Assembly: GCA_032119795.1 (NCBI GenBank)
Contig: JAUMFO010000040.1
Location: 43,645-107,644 of the forward strand
Length of the DNA: 64,000 nt
Origin: JAGIBJ01 sp032119795
GTDB lineage: Bacteria > Actinomycetota > Thermoleophilia > Solirubrobacterales > Solirubrobacteraceae
Direction: 5' to 3'
Position 1 is the stretch's first letter, and every line of letters begins with the position of its first letter. The position numbers were made by a program, and so were the translations under genes. Below, piece by piece: positions 25,004 to 33,212 of this stretch. The notes under the pieces were generated by a model, which did not search any database, was not told the origin of the DNA, and saw only the letters and a list, made by a program, of their open reading frames with translations.

Positions 25004-25128
25004 GCCGACCCAGCTCACAGGCACATGCGCGCCGGCCAGCGCCTCACGATCGACCTGTCGCCAGCCATCGCGAGGCGCTGGAGCCGAGGCTGGCGCTGCG
25101 CCGTCCCCGGCCCGTCTCAGTTGGGAAG

Positions 25129-25154
25129 CGTCCCGCTTCCAAAGAAGCGGGACG
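25129..25154. terminator. Bidirectional terminator hairpin
   Basis: CGTCCCGCTTC-CAAA-GAAGCGGGACG: 11-bp perfect stem with a 4-base loop between the convergent mazF and sigma factor genes. Confidence 0.75.
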
Positions 25155-25207
25155 TCCCGCGGCAGCATGAGGTTCCGGCCAGCCTCCCGGCCCGCAGCGC
25201 GCGAGAC

Positions 25208-26098
25208 CTACCGCGCCACGTTCAGCAGCTTCGCCGGGTTGCGCACGCAGTAGCCGGCGACGATTAGCTCGTTTCGTACCTCGATGCAGGTCAGGCTGTC
25301 GATCTCGCCGTCGATCAGCACGAGGACGGCCGGGAGGCCGTTGTAGAGAGAGAAGCGGAACCCGACCTCACCCCTCCTCCCCCCAACGCGCACCAGGCCG
25401 AGGAGGAACTGCGCTACCTTCCGGCTGCCGTTGACGGGGCCCCGTGCGGCGCTGACGACGCCGCCACCGTCGACGAGCGCAACCACTTCGGGCGACAGAA
25501 CCTCCATGAGCGCGTTGATGTCGCCCTGCGCGACGGCGGAGACCGCACGCTCGATGGTGGACTGGGCTCGCGCCGGGTCGGACACCGGCGACGGCCTGCG
25601 CTCGTTAACCCGTTTGTGCGCCCGGTGGTTGATCTGCCGGACCGCCTCCTTGGACTTGCCGACGGCTAGCGCGATCTCGTCGTATCCGAAGTCGAAGACC
25701 TCACGGAGCACGAACACCACGCGCTGTTCGGGTGTCAGGGTCTCGAACACGAGCAGCATCGCGGTTGTGACCGCTTCGCCGGACAGCACGTGCTGCGGGC
25801 CATCGGCACCCTCGGGGTCGGCCACCGTGGCAAGTGGCTCGGGCAACCAGGGACCGATGTACTGCTCGCGGCGTCTCGACGCCGACCGCAGTGACATGAG
25901 CGCCTGACGGGCGGCGGTCTGGGCCAAGTATGCGCGGGGATGGGTCACGCAGGCGTGGTCGACGTCGCGCCAGCGCAAGTAGCTCTCCTGCAGCACGTCT
26001 TCTGTGTCGGCGACCGACCCCAGGATCTCGTACGCAATCGAGAAGAGCAGCGGGCGATGCGATACGAACACCTCGTCGGCGCTGGGTTGGCCGCTCAT
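25208..26098 (-). CDS. sigJ: ECF41-type sigma factor with C-terminal SnoaL-like domain
   Basis: 296 residues. Sigma region 2 at ~12-75 (FVSHRPLLFSIAYEILGSVADTEDVLQESYLRW) and region 4 at ~110-165 (LTPEQRVVFVLREVFDFGYDEIALAVGKSKEAVRQINHRA). Residues ~180-296 form the NTF2/SnoaL-like extension that in ECF41 proteins modulates activity in place of a separate anti-sigma. The two ECF41 marks are present in altered form: DGGGVV, and NPAKL instead of NPDKL. It overlaps the oxidoreductase gene by 4 bases (ATGA), the usual ECF41 arrangement with an oxidoreductase. Confidence 0.9.
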   Translation of the reverse strand: MSGQPSADEVFVSHRPLLFSIAYEILGSVADTEDVLQESYLRWRDVDHACVTHPRAYLAQTAARQALMSLRSASRRREQYIGPWLPEPLATVADPEGADGPQHVLSGEAVTTAMLLVFETLTPEQRVVFVLREVFDFGYDEIALAVGKSKEAVRQINHRAHKRVNERRPSPVSDPARAQSTIERAVSAVAQGDINALMEVLSPEVVALVDGGGVVSAARGPVNGSRKVAQFLLGLVRVGGRRGEVGFRFSLYNGLPAVLVLIDGEIDSLTCIEVRNELIVAGYCVRNPAKLLNVAR

Positions 26099-27177
26099 CG
26101 CGGACCACCGATCCAGCCGTAGATCGCCGTCTGTGACGAGAACTTCGCATACCGGCTGACGGTCTCCTTCGCGGCCGCCGCGGGCCGCCCCGCGATGAAG
26201 CCGCTGCGGGCCCGCCCATCCCGTCTGCTGGCCTGAACCAAGCCGTCGTGGCGACCGAGACTCAGCGCCTGCCCGGTGTAGCCCATTGAATACGGCTCGG
26301 GATCACGGTCCCGCGCGATCCGCGCGAGGACGTCGCCGGCGTGCGCTCCCTGCGGGGTCGCGGTCGCGCAGCACAGCCGAGCACCGGGCACGGCGGCACA
26401 ATCACCGACCACGAAGATTCGCGGGTCGTCGACACTTCGCAGGAAGGGGTCGACGACCGCTCTGCCGTCGCCGTCTACCTGCAGACCGCTGCGCCGCACG
26501 AGGTCCGGCACGCCGGAGACGATCGCCCAGAGGGTGAGGTCCGACGCGAGTTCCACGCCGGATTCCAACTGCAGCGGGTCGCCCCCATCGGAGACCGCCA
26601 GTGCCGCATCTTTGACGATCTCGACACCGAGGCGGTGCAGTCCGCGACGCACGCGCGCCCGGGCCCGCTCGGTAAGGCCGGTGGCGAGCTCGTGGCCGAC
26701 GAGCCGGACGGTCACCTCCGGCCGCGCGTGGGCGAGTTCGGCGGCCGTCTCGATCCCCGTCAGCCCGCCACCGAGGACTGTGACCGTCGCACCGGACCGA
26801 AGAGCGGCGAAGGCGGCCTTGGCCCTCGCCGCGCCTTCCCACGTCCCGACGGGGATCGTTCCGGCGAGCGGCTCGGCCGCGCTGCCGACTGCCACGACCA
26901 GGTGGTCGAAGGCCAGGACCGAGCCGTCGCCCAGACACACCACGCCGTCACCGATCGTCTCGGCGGCGCCAACCATCGTCGTGATGCCCTCTCGAAGCAT
27001 CCCGGCCAACGGGGTGGCGGCCCGGCCCGTCCCGGCGATCTCCTCGTGCAGGCGCACCCGCTCAACAAACGCGGATCGCGGATTGACGACGCTCACCCGG
27101 GCATCTTCGACTTTGCGGGCCACCCGGTTGGCGGCGATGGTCCCGGCATACCCGGCCCCGACGACAACAACTCTCAT
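26095..27177 (-). CDS. NAD(P)/FAD-dependent oxidoreductase (NDH-2-like)
   Basis: Two-dinucleotide-binding flavoprotein of 360 residues. FAD site MRVVVVGAGYAGTIAANR; NAD(P) site TVTVLGGGLTGIETAAELA; second FAD contact DPRIFVVGDCAAV. The C-terminal amphipathic region (ETVSRYAKFSSQTAIYGWIGGPR) may touch the membrane. It is cotranscribed with the ECF41 sigma gene, so it is the probable target or effector of that sigma. ATG 27177 begins at the FAD motif; an ATG at 27192 is also possible. Confidence 0.87.
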   Translation of the reverse strand: MRVVVVGAGYAGTIAANRVARKVEDARVSVVNPRSAFVERVRLHEEIAGTGRAATPLAGMLREGITTMVGAAETIGDGVVCLGDGSVLAFDHLVVAVGSAAEPLAGTIPVGTWEGAARAKAAFAALRSGATVTVLGGGLTGIETAAELAHARPEVTVRLVGHELATGLTERARARVRRGLHRLGVEIVKDAALAVSDGGDPLQLESGVELASDLTLWAIVSGVPDLVRRSGLQVDGDGRAVVDPFLRSVDDPRIFVVGDCAAVPGARLCCATATPQGAHAGDVLARIARDRDPEPYSMGYTGQALSLGRHDGLVQASRRDGRARSGFIAGRPAAAAKETVSRYAKFSSQTAIYGWIGGPR

Positions 27178-27341
27178 ACGGACCTCTCTCATGGTGTGGT
27201 CTATGAGATGCCGCCCGCGGCAGAGCTGTGACACGCGAGATCCGACCGGCGCAAAGACGGTCACGTCTGCACCTCCCAGACCTCCCTCGCGAGCCAAGCA
27301 CCGAGCCGCTTGGCATCAGCGACCGAGCACTCCCGAAAACC

Positions 27342-27421
27342 AAGCACACCGCGACGTATACCGTGCAGCGAATCGCGGACGAGTTCGGCGTCGGCCGGAG
27401 CAACCGGCGAGAGGCGATCGG
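27342..27421 (+). pseudogene. Possible resolvase helix-turn-helix remnant
   Basis: In one frame the segment reads TYTVQRIADEFGVGRSNRREAIG, close to the C-terminal HTH of serine resolvases (..TV.EIA..FGVSR.T.YR). No recombinase domain remains around it. Could be chance; listed because the gap between the flanking genes is otherwise empty. Confidence 0.25.
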
Positions 27422-27463
27422 GCGCCCCTTCCGTGCGGGCGCTCACATAGCTACGCTCCGTCG

Positions 27464-27958
27464 ATGGCCGACGATCCGGTACCTGACCGCTTCGCCAGCG
27501 TCATCGGCGGGATCACGCGCCCATCGGAGGGTGAGGAAGCACGCCGAGCCCAGGAACTCAGCCACGCAGACCAGACGGTGCTGCGCACGCACGTGGCGAT
27601 CTGCCAAGCGGTCGCCGAGGCCGCCAGCGAGCTGCGCCGTCTTGGCGTCCCGACCGACACCGGGCGCTTCAGCCCTACCGGTCGCGGCTGGCGCCTGCCC
27701 TCAATGAACTTGTGGATTTCGTGGGACGGCAGCGCCTACATCACCGGCGAGATCCGCGCCGGAGCCGCTCGGCAGTTTCGATTCGACGCGCGTCGCCAGC
27801 CACCAACACTGTTCGAACTCCCGTCGTGGACCACTCAGGAAGGCGGCGTCCGGCACCGCGTCCTGCTGCGCGACGACCGCCTGGTCGTCAGCCCCAGCGC
27901 AACGTCGTTCACCGACCTGCTGGCTGCCGCCGTCCGTGAGCGCTCCCAGCGCAACTAA
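27464..27958 (+). CDS. Hypothetical protein
   Basis: Not recognised. 164 residues. N-terminal part helical (EGEEARRAQELSHADQTVLRTHVAICQAVAEAASELRRLGVPT). C-terminal part beta-like with several Trp (GRGWRLPSMNLWISWDGSAYITGEIRAGAARQFRFDAR). No signal peptide or membrane helix. Isolated on the + strand between two - strand blocks. Confidence 0.6.
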   Translation: MADDPVPDRFASVIGGITRPSEGEEARRAQELSHADQTVLRTHVAICQAVAEAASELRRLGVPTDTGRFSPTGRGWRLPSMNLWISWDGSAYITGEIRAGAARQFRFDARRQPPTLFELPSWTTQEGGVRHRVLLRDDRLVVSPSATSFTDLLAAAVRERSQRN

Positions 27959-28060
27959 GCCCAAGCAGCTTCCGTGGCGCCACGCCCGACTGCGGCGCCT
28001 CGACGGCGGTGCTGCGCGGACCGACCTTTGCCGGACGCGTCGTCCGCGGGTAGCCACCCT

Positions 28061-28077
28061 GGCTCGACCGGCGAGCC
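28061..28077. terminator. Hairpin between convergent genes
   Basis: GGCTCG-ACCGG-CGAGCC: 6-bp perfect stem between the ends of 27464..27958 and 28092..28811. Confidence 0.45.
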
Positions 28078-28091
28078 GGGTTCCCGGTGCT

Positions 28092-28811
28092 TTAGGCGCG
28101 GCGCAAGGGGTCGATCATCACGGAGTCGATGCTTACCCCGAGGTTGGCGACCGGCGAGGCGGCGGCGGCGTAGATCGATGCGTAGGCGGTCGCCAGCGAG
28201 ACGTTGCCGAGCGCGGTGACGCCGATCAGCTTGATGCGGACGGTCCCGGTGCCTCCGTTGAGGGGCAGCACCGTCGCCAGCGGGCTGGCGGGAGTGAGCT
28301 GCCACTTCGACGGTGGGATTGACAGCTGCTGAGAGGAGAGGAACTGGGTGGCGGTGGTCGCGCCGGTGGCGTTCTTGTACTGAACGAACGCCACGAACCC
28401 GGTGTAGCCGATGCTGTCGATCTTGTAGGCGAAGCGGAAGTGCGGCTTGGTCTCGTCGACGCAAAACTCCGGCGACGTCGCCACGCCGCCGACGGGGAGA
28501 CGCAGCGACCGCTTGCCTGCGGCAACGCCGACCTGCTCGTTGCCGGTGGTCACCTTCGCGCCGCCGCTGAGCGTCCATGCGGCGTCGGACGCCTCAAAGC
28601 TTCCGCCGGGTGCGGGCGAGTAATCACCCGTGTCTCCGTCAAGCTTGGCAAACGGCTTGGAGGTAGGGGTGGCCACGCAGGAGGTGCTCGGTGAGGCGGC
28701 CGTCGTGGTTGCTGCCGCGGCGCACGCGGGAGTCGCGGCGATCAGTCCAAGCGCGAGCAGGCTGAAGCGAAGTGTGGAGAACGGGCGCACGGGATCCTGA
28801 CGGAAAGACAC
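28092..28811 (-). CDS. Exported hypothetical protein
   Basis: Not recognised. 239 residues with a signal peptide (STLRFSLLALGLIAATPACAAAA). The mature part is beta-rich and reads like a carbohydrate-binding jelly roll: GSFEASDAAWTLSGGAKVTTGNEQVG, KRSLRLPVGGVATSPEFCVDETKPHFRFAYKI, WQLTPASPL, GTVRIKLIGVTALGNVSL. Two Cys could pair. Function unknown; surface binding is a guess. Confidence 0.6.
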   Translation of the reverse strand: MSFRQDPVRPFSTLRFSLLALGLIAATPACAAAATTTAASPSTSCVATPTSKPFAKLDGDTGDYSPAPGGSFEASDAAWTLSGGAKVTTGNEQVGVAAGKRSLRLPVGGVATSPEFCVDETKPHFRFAYKIDSIGYTGFVAFVQYKNATGATTATQFLSSQQLSIPPSKWQLTPASPLATVLPLNGGTGTVRIKLIGVTALGNVSLATAYASIYAAAASPVANLGVSIDSVMIDPLRRA

Positions 28812-28928
28812 GGGGACGCTCTCTCTATCGGCGAACCGCCGAATCGTTGGACCGGATTGCGGTATGAAGCGCGTGGTGCCCGGTTGGGTTCTGCTTCGGA
28901 TTCGCTCCCCCCCATCTCCCGAGCGACG

Positions 28929-30245
28929 TCACCGGCTGCGCAGCGCTTCGAGATGGCGTCGGCTCGGCGCATGGGTGCAGAGCGCAATGGCTCGCTCGAG
29001 CGCCTCGTCGGCGGCGACGCGATCGCCGGTCTCGCGGAGCAAAGCGGCACGCGCGGCATGGAAGGGCTGAAACGCCTCCAAGGACGCGTCGCCCGTCCCC
29101 AGTTCATCGAGGATTCGTAGGCCGATGCCGGCTTCGGCCGCGCGGGCGATCGCGACGGCGCGCGCGACCGAGGCGCCTTTGCTCGGGGTGACGAGGATCA
29201 GCGCGTCATAGAGTCGAGCGACGGTTTCCCATGGGACCTGCGTCCCGCCGGAGCGCGAGGCGTGGGCGGACTGAATTGCGGCCTGCAGCTCGTACGGCCC
29301 CGGCGTGCCCTCTCGGGGCCTGGCAAGCCCGAACCGCAGCAGCCCCTCCGCGCGCCGGATGAGCTCGTGGTCCCACTGGGCGGGGTCCTGCTCATCTGCG
29401 GGAACCAGCACCCCATCGCGGATGCGGGTCTCGCGGCGGGAGTGCAAATACAGCAGCAGCGCGGCGAGCCCGCGCACCTCGTGATCTCCGGGCAGCGCCT
29501 GCAGCATGAGTTGGCTGGCGTGGATCGCCTGCTCGGTCACCAGGTCGACCGCATCGGTGGGCGCGACGCGCAGCCACTCGATCGAATAGGCGGCATAGAT
29601 CGCGTCGAGCACGCTTTGCACGCGCTCGGTCGGGATGCCCTCGGGCACCTCGAACGCATCCGGGGCGGCGCGCAGGCGCTGTTTGGCGCGCACGAGTCGC
29701 TTGGCCAGCGTCGCCGAAGGGAGCGCAAAGGCGGTCGCGATGTCGGTGGTCTGGGAGCCGATGACGACCTGGAGGATGAGCGGTGCGTGAACGGCGCGGT
29801 CCAGGAGCGGGTGCGCGCACGCCAGCATCAGGGCAAGGGTGTCGTCGTCGCGGACGTAGTGGTCCTCTACCGCCCGGTGGGGCGTGCGCTCGTCGAGCGC
29901 GGTGGTGCGTGTGCGCTCCGCGGATTTCAGGATGTCGCGAATCCGGTTTCGGGCCGTAGTCACGATCCACGCGGTTGGGTCCCGCGGCATGTCGGACGGC
30001 CACGCCATCAGCGCCCGCTCCACGGCATCGGCGAAGCCGTCCTCAGCGAGCTGCACATCGCCGCACCAGCGCGCGAGCCCGCCGACGAGTCGCGCCCGGT
30101 GCTCCCGCACGACCTGCGTGAGGAGGTCATGCGGCGGGCGCGACTCGAGGGTGGTCGGATCGACGTCGATGCGGCTCAGCCTTCCATCGCTGAGGCGCGC
30201 ACTTCGACCTTGCCGTACTGGGCGACGGGGCATTTCTTGGCCCAT
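28929..30245 (-). CDS. ECF42-type sigma factor (DGPF-linked, TPR-like C-terminus)
   Basis: Up to 438 residues. Region 2: RARLVGGLARWCGDVQLAEDGFADAVERALMAWP..MPRDPTAWIVTTARNRIRD. Region 4 lies near SQTTDIATAFALPSATLAKRLVRAKQRLR. A long C-terminal helical extension (~230 residues, ETRIRDGVLVPADEQDPAQWD..., RILDELGTGDASLEAFQPFHAARAALLRETGD) is the TPR-like part typical of ECF42, where it is needed for activity. The true start is uncertain: the frame is open into the DGPF gene and the nearest good start may lie inside the overlap. Third gene of the SRPBCC-DGPF-sigma operon. Confidence 0.88.
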   Translation of the reverse strand: MGQEMPRRPVRQGRSARLSDGRLSRIDVDPTTLESRPPHDLLTQVVREHRARLVGGLARWCGDVQLAEDGFADAVERALMAWPSDMPRDPTAWIVTTARNRIRDILKSAERTRTTALDERTPHRAVEDHYVRDDDTLALMLACAHPLLDRAVHAPLILQVVIGSQTTDIATAFALPSATLAKRLVRAKQRLRAAPDAFEVPEGIPTERVQSVLDAIYAAYSIEWLRVAPTDAVDLVTEQAIHASQLMLQALPGDHEVRGLAALLLYLHSRRETRIRDGVLVPADEQDPAQWDHELIRRAEGLLRFGLARPREGTPGPYELQAAIQSAHASRSGGTQVPWETVARLYDALILVTPSKGASVARAVAIARAAEAGIGLRILDELGTGDASLEAFQPFHAARAALLRETGDRVAADEALERAIALCTHAPSRRHLEALRSR

Positions 30246-30526
30246 TCCAGTGCGACGTCAAGGTCGGGCGCGTTGATCACGAAGGTGCCGCCGAGCTGCT
30301 CGTGCGTCTCAGCAAATGGCCCGTCGTGAACGACGGCCTCGCCGCTCGCAAGCGACACCGTCTTGGCGGTCTCGGTGGGTTGGAGCCAGTCGGTGGAGAC
30401 GAACACCCCAGCCTCCTGGAGTGCGCCGATGTAGGCGCCGAAGACGGCCAACTCCTGCTCGAGCTCTGCGGGAGTCGGCTCGCCGCGGAGGCTGTGGTCG
30501 CTATAGAGGAGGAACGTGTACTGCAT
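30176..30526 (-). CDS. YCII-related DGPF-domain protein
   Basis: 116 residues, with the family pattern MQYTFLLYSDHSL, FGAYIGALQEAGVFVSTDWLQPTETA and the name-giving DGPFAETHEQLGGTFVINA, then DLDVALEWAKKCP. It always accompanies ECF42 sigma factors, but its function is not known. It overlaps the sigma reading frame, so translation is coupled. Confidence 0.92.
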   Translation of the reverse strand: MQYTFLLYSDHSLRGEPTPAELEQELAVFGAYIGALQEAGVFVSTDWLQPTETAKTVSLASGEAVVHDGPFAETHEQLGGTFVINAPDLDVALEWAKKCPVAQYGKVEVRASAMEG

Positions 30527-30566
30527 GGTTAAGGCCTTTTCAGAGGGGTGTCGGAACGAGACGGCG

Positions 30567-31016
30567 TTAGTGGGACGGAGCGGCGGAGAGGTTGCGGATG
30601 CCGGTCTCCAGCGTCGGACCGACGACCCTGCCGGCCATCATGCCGAAGATCCGCAGGAGCGGATTGCCACCGGCATCGAGCACCATCGTCCACTCGATGT
30701 CGCTGCCACCCCGCTCGGACGCCACGGCCGCGATCCGCTGCGTGCACCGACCCATGGAACCCATGTCGATCGCGTAGTCGACGGCCCCATCGGACACCTG
30801 CGCCACCGTTTGGGTGCCCTTGCCGTTCTTGCCGCGAAACGCAAAACCCGAGCCAACGCCGACGGCCTCGCCGATCGGCGTGATCTCCAGTTTCGGGTCG
30901 GCCGTGAGGTGCGGGTTGATCTTCGTGAACCCCTCGGTGCAGCTCACGAGCGCAATGATCTGCTCGGCTGGTGCATCGGTGTGTCCGGTGCGGGTGACGG
31001 TGGTGTAACGGCCCAT
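30567..31016 (-). CDS. SRPBCC (START/polyketide-cyclase-like) protein
   Basis: 149 residues with the START-like helix-grip layout: VTRTGHTDAPAEQIIALVSCTEGFTKINPHL, GVGSGFAFRGKNGKGTQTVAQVS, then a long C-terminal helix LLRIFGMMAGRVVGPTLETGIRNL. Binds a hydrophobic ligand in a cavity; ligand unknown. First gene of the operon with the DGPF protein and ECF42 sigma. Confidence 0.87.
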   Translation of the reverse strand: MGRYTTVTRTGHTDAPAEQIIALVSCTEGFTKINPHLTADPKLEITPIGEAVGVGSGFAFRGKNGKGTQTVAQVSDGAVDYAIDMGSMGRCTQRIAAVASERGGSDIEWTMVLDAGGNPLLRIFGMMAGRVVGPTLETGIRNLSAAPSH

Positions 31017-31036
31017 GGTGGGTCCCCTTGCTCAAG

Positions 31037-31055
31037 GAGAGCGACGATCGCTCTC
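31037..31055. promoter_or_regulatory. Inverted repeat upstream of SRPBCC gene
   Basis: GAGAGCGA-CGA-TCGCTCTC: 8-bp perfect arms, 21 bases before the ATG on the - strand. Candidate operator or leader hairpin for the ECF42 operon. Confidence 0.4.
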
Positions 31056-31248
31056 TATAGGGGGGACGACTGAGGAAGACCTCCGAGGACAGGTCGGCCA
31101 AAAAGTTTTTTCGGAAGGGTCTCGGACGGCGCCCGGAGCACGCAGGCCAGCGGCGTCCGCGAGCCGACCGCGTGGCAGCGGCCCGGCCGATGACCGCCGC
31201 CCCTCTCCCCTACCCGGCAGCTCTCACCGCATCGCGGCTCGCCAACGG

Positions 31249-31431
31249 CTAGTGGTGGTGCGTGTCGCCGTGGCCCTTGCCGACCATGCGCAGCATGCGG
31301 ATGTTGAGCACGAGGAAGCGCAGCAGCTGCGTGGGCAGGCTCGCCCGCCGCCGGAGCGTGCGTTTGGTCGGGAGCGGCGCGCTGCGGATGAGCGAGTCGG
31401 CGTCGAGGTTCGGCGGTGGTGTGGGGATCAT
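31249..31431 (-). CDS. Small basic protein with His-rich tail
   Basis: 60 residues: Pro-rich start (MIPTPPPNLDADS), basic middle (PTKRTLRRRASLPTQLLRFLVLNIRMLRMVG) and the tail KGHGDTHHH. It follows the SQR-like gene by 43 bases on the same strand and is probably in its operon. The tail could bind metal. Family not recognised. Confidence 0.55.
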   Translation of the reverse strand: MIPTPPPNLDADSLIRSAPLPTKRTLRRRASLPTQLLRFLVLNIRMLRMVGKGHGDTHHH

Positions 31432-31474
31432 CGGATGGCTCCTGGGAATCGAAAGGTGGTGCTGGCGGCGCGGT

Positions 31475-32938
31475 CTACTCGGGGATGAGGTGCCAGCCCA
31501 GCTTCGCCTTGGCCTTGTAGATGAAGAGGTAGTGCAGCAGCAGCTTGAGCCAGTGGGCGCCCAAGCCGATCTCACCAAACGTGTCCTTGATGTTGCGACC
31601 ACCGGTGTCGGCGTACTTCTCGTAGTCGGGGACGATCGGGTACATGGTCATCGCGGCCGCCGTTCCGGTCCGCAGGCCCGGGCCTGTAGAGGCGACGCAC
31701 GCGGCGCCCATCGACGCCATCGACGCCGTGTGCGCGATCGACTCGTCGCCGGACTTGATGCGCTCCGCGATCGTCATCGCGACCGTGCGGCCCATCACGC
31801 CTGACGGCATGCCGGTACGCGGCGGCGACGGCGCGATCACCGTGCCGCTGGGGGTCTTGCGCGGGATCGAGATCGGGTGCGGCGGCGCAAACGCAATGCC
31901 GACCGCGAACACGTTCGCGTAGCCCACGGACTGGTAGGTCTTCGGCCAATCCTCCGCGCGCCACTCATCGGGCGTCTTGGGCGTGTAGTTGGCGTCGACC
32001 TTCATGAAGCCGCCGGGGTTGTTCACCTGATCGGTGATGTCCTCGCCGGCTGCGTCGTAGACGGGCAGCCCAGCGCCGCGAAACGGCGGCAGCAGCATCG
32101 CGAAGTCGAAGTCGAGATCGTGTTCGCTTCCGTCGAGCTGCTCATAGTGGACGCGGCCCTCCTCGACGCGCTGCACGTGCGCGCCGAGGACCGCCCGGAC
32201 GCCGCGCTCGCGGAAGAGCGACTCCGTCCAAGTCTGGCTCGACGTCTCGAATCCCTGCTGGGAGAAGACCATGCCGCCGACGCCGAAGTCCCCCAGAGCC
32301 GCCTCGTTCGTGAGGTAGACCACCTCGGCCAGGTCACGCACTCCAGCCTCGCGCAATGCGTGATCGACGTTGAAGGTGTACTCGAACGCGGCACCCTCAC
32401 ACGTACAGGTGCCGTGCCCCATCCCGACGACGAGCCGCTGCCGCTCGCCGGCGCGGAGCTTCGCGATGACGGCGTTCAGTGCCTCGCTGGCCTCGACCGC
32501 GTGATTCGCCGTGCAGACCGACACCGAATGGCCGCCGTCAGGCCCGAGTCCTGGCGTGGCCGGGAAGTTCAGCTTCGGGCCCGTGGCGTTGATGAGGTAG
32601 TCGTACCGCAGCCGCTCCTCCAACCCGTCGGTCTCAGGGGCGGTTGAGACGATGTCGACGGCACCCTGGTTGCTCTCGGAATCCCCCTCGGGCCGCAGCG
32701 CCACCGCACGAGCCTGCTTGAACTCAATCCCCTTGCGCTTGTAGATCGGGGCGAGCGGGAACGTGACCTGCTTCTTCTCCATCTGGCCCACGCCGACCCA
32801 AATGTTCGACGGAATCCAGTTCCAGTCGGAGTTCGGCGAGACCACCGTGACGGTGTGCCCTTTGCCGAGCATGCGGCGCAGGTGCAGGGCTGCAGTGTGG
32901 CCGGAGATACCGGCGCCGAGAACGACGATGCGACTCAT
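31475..32938 (-). CDS. Sulfide:quinone reductase-like FAD flavoprotein
   Basis: 487 residues. FAD motif MSRIVVLGAGISGHTAALHLRRML and the FCSD/SQR-type follow-on SPNSDWNWIPSNIWVGVGQM. Cys residues in VCTANHAVEA and GHGTCTCEGAAFE could form the redox disulfide/persulfide site, though spacing differs from classical SQR. A C-terminal hydrophobic-aromatic stretch (GAHWLKLLLHYLFIYKAKAK) suits membrane attachment and electron delivery to quinone. Start ATG 32938 has a GAAGGAA ribosome site. It could instead be a general NDH-2-like enzyme. Confidence 0.8.
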   Translation of the reverse strand: MSRIVVLGAGISGHTAALHLRRMLGKGHTVTVVSPNSDWNWIPSNIWVGVGQMEKKQVTFPLAPIYKRKGIEFKQARAVALRPEGDSESNQGAVDIVSTAPETDGLEERLRYDYLINATGPKLNFPATPGLGPDGGHSVSVCTANHAVEASEALNAVIAKLRAGERQRLVVGMGHGTCTCEGAAFEYTFNVDHALREAGVRDLAEVVYLTNEAALGDFGVGGMVFSQQGFETSSQTWTESLFRERGVRAVLGAHVQRVEEGRVHYEQLDGSEHDLDFDFAMLLPPFRGAGLPVYDAAGEDITDQVNNPGGFMKVDANYTPKTPDEWRAEDWPKTYQSVGYANVFAVGIAFAPPHPISIPRKTPSGTVIAPSPPRTGMPSGVMGRTVAMTIAERIKSGDESIAHTASMASMGAACVASTGPGLRTGTAAAMTMYPIVPDYEKYADTGGRNIKDTFGEIGLGAHWLKLLLHYLFIYKAKAKLGWHLIPE

Positions 32939-33212
32939 GGAGTTCCTTCCGCGGACGGGTCCGCACAGTGGCGGGTGCGCGTGATGCTTTCCGTGCACCG
33001 ATGCGATAGCCGGACGTTCTCGACCGTATGGGCCAGAGCCCGCCTGACCATCCGTCACAACCCGACGACCTGCGCGGACGACTACGCGGGAGACGCCGGT
33101 GAACACCGCCACCGGTCGTGCCAGCCGCCCCGCCGAGCGGAGGAACGGACAATCTGCAAGACGCGATCCACAAGTCGTGTATTGTGGGTCCCCAATACTT
33201 CCGGGACACACT

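Noticed and set aside
26534..27463. N-terminal extension of the hypothetical gene at 27464
   Set aside because: The open frame is antisense to the oxidoreductase; ATG 27464 begins where composition becomes protein-like.
31050..31067. CTCTCTATAGGGG resembles the end of the Tn3-type element
   Set aside because: Only about 12 bases match the right end and the rest of the 38-bp repeat is absent; no second end or target duplication. Treated as coincidence.
33080..33212. Manganese (yybP-ykoY) riboswitch before terC
   Set aside because: Expected from the family, but none of the conserved blocks is present.
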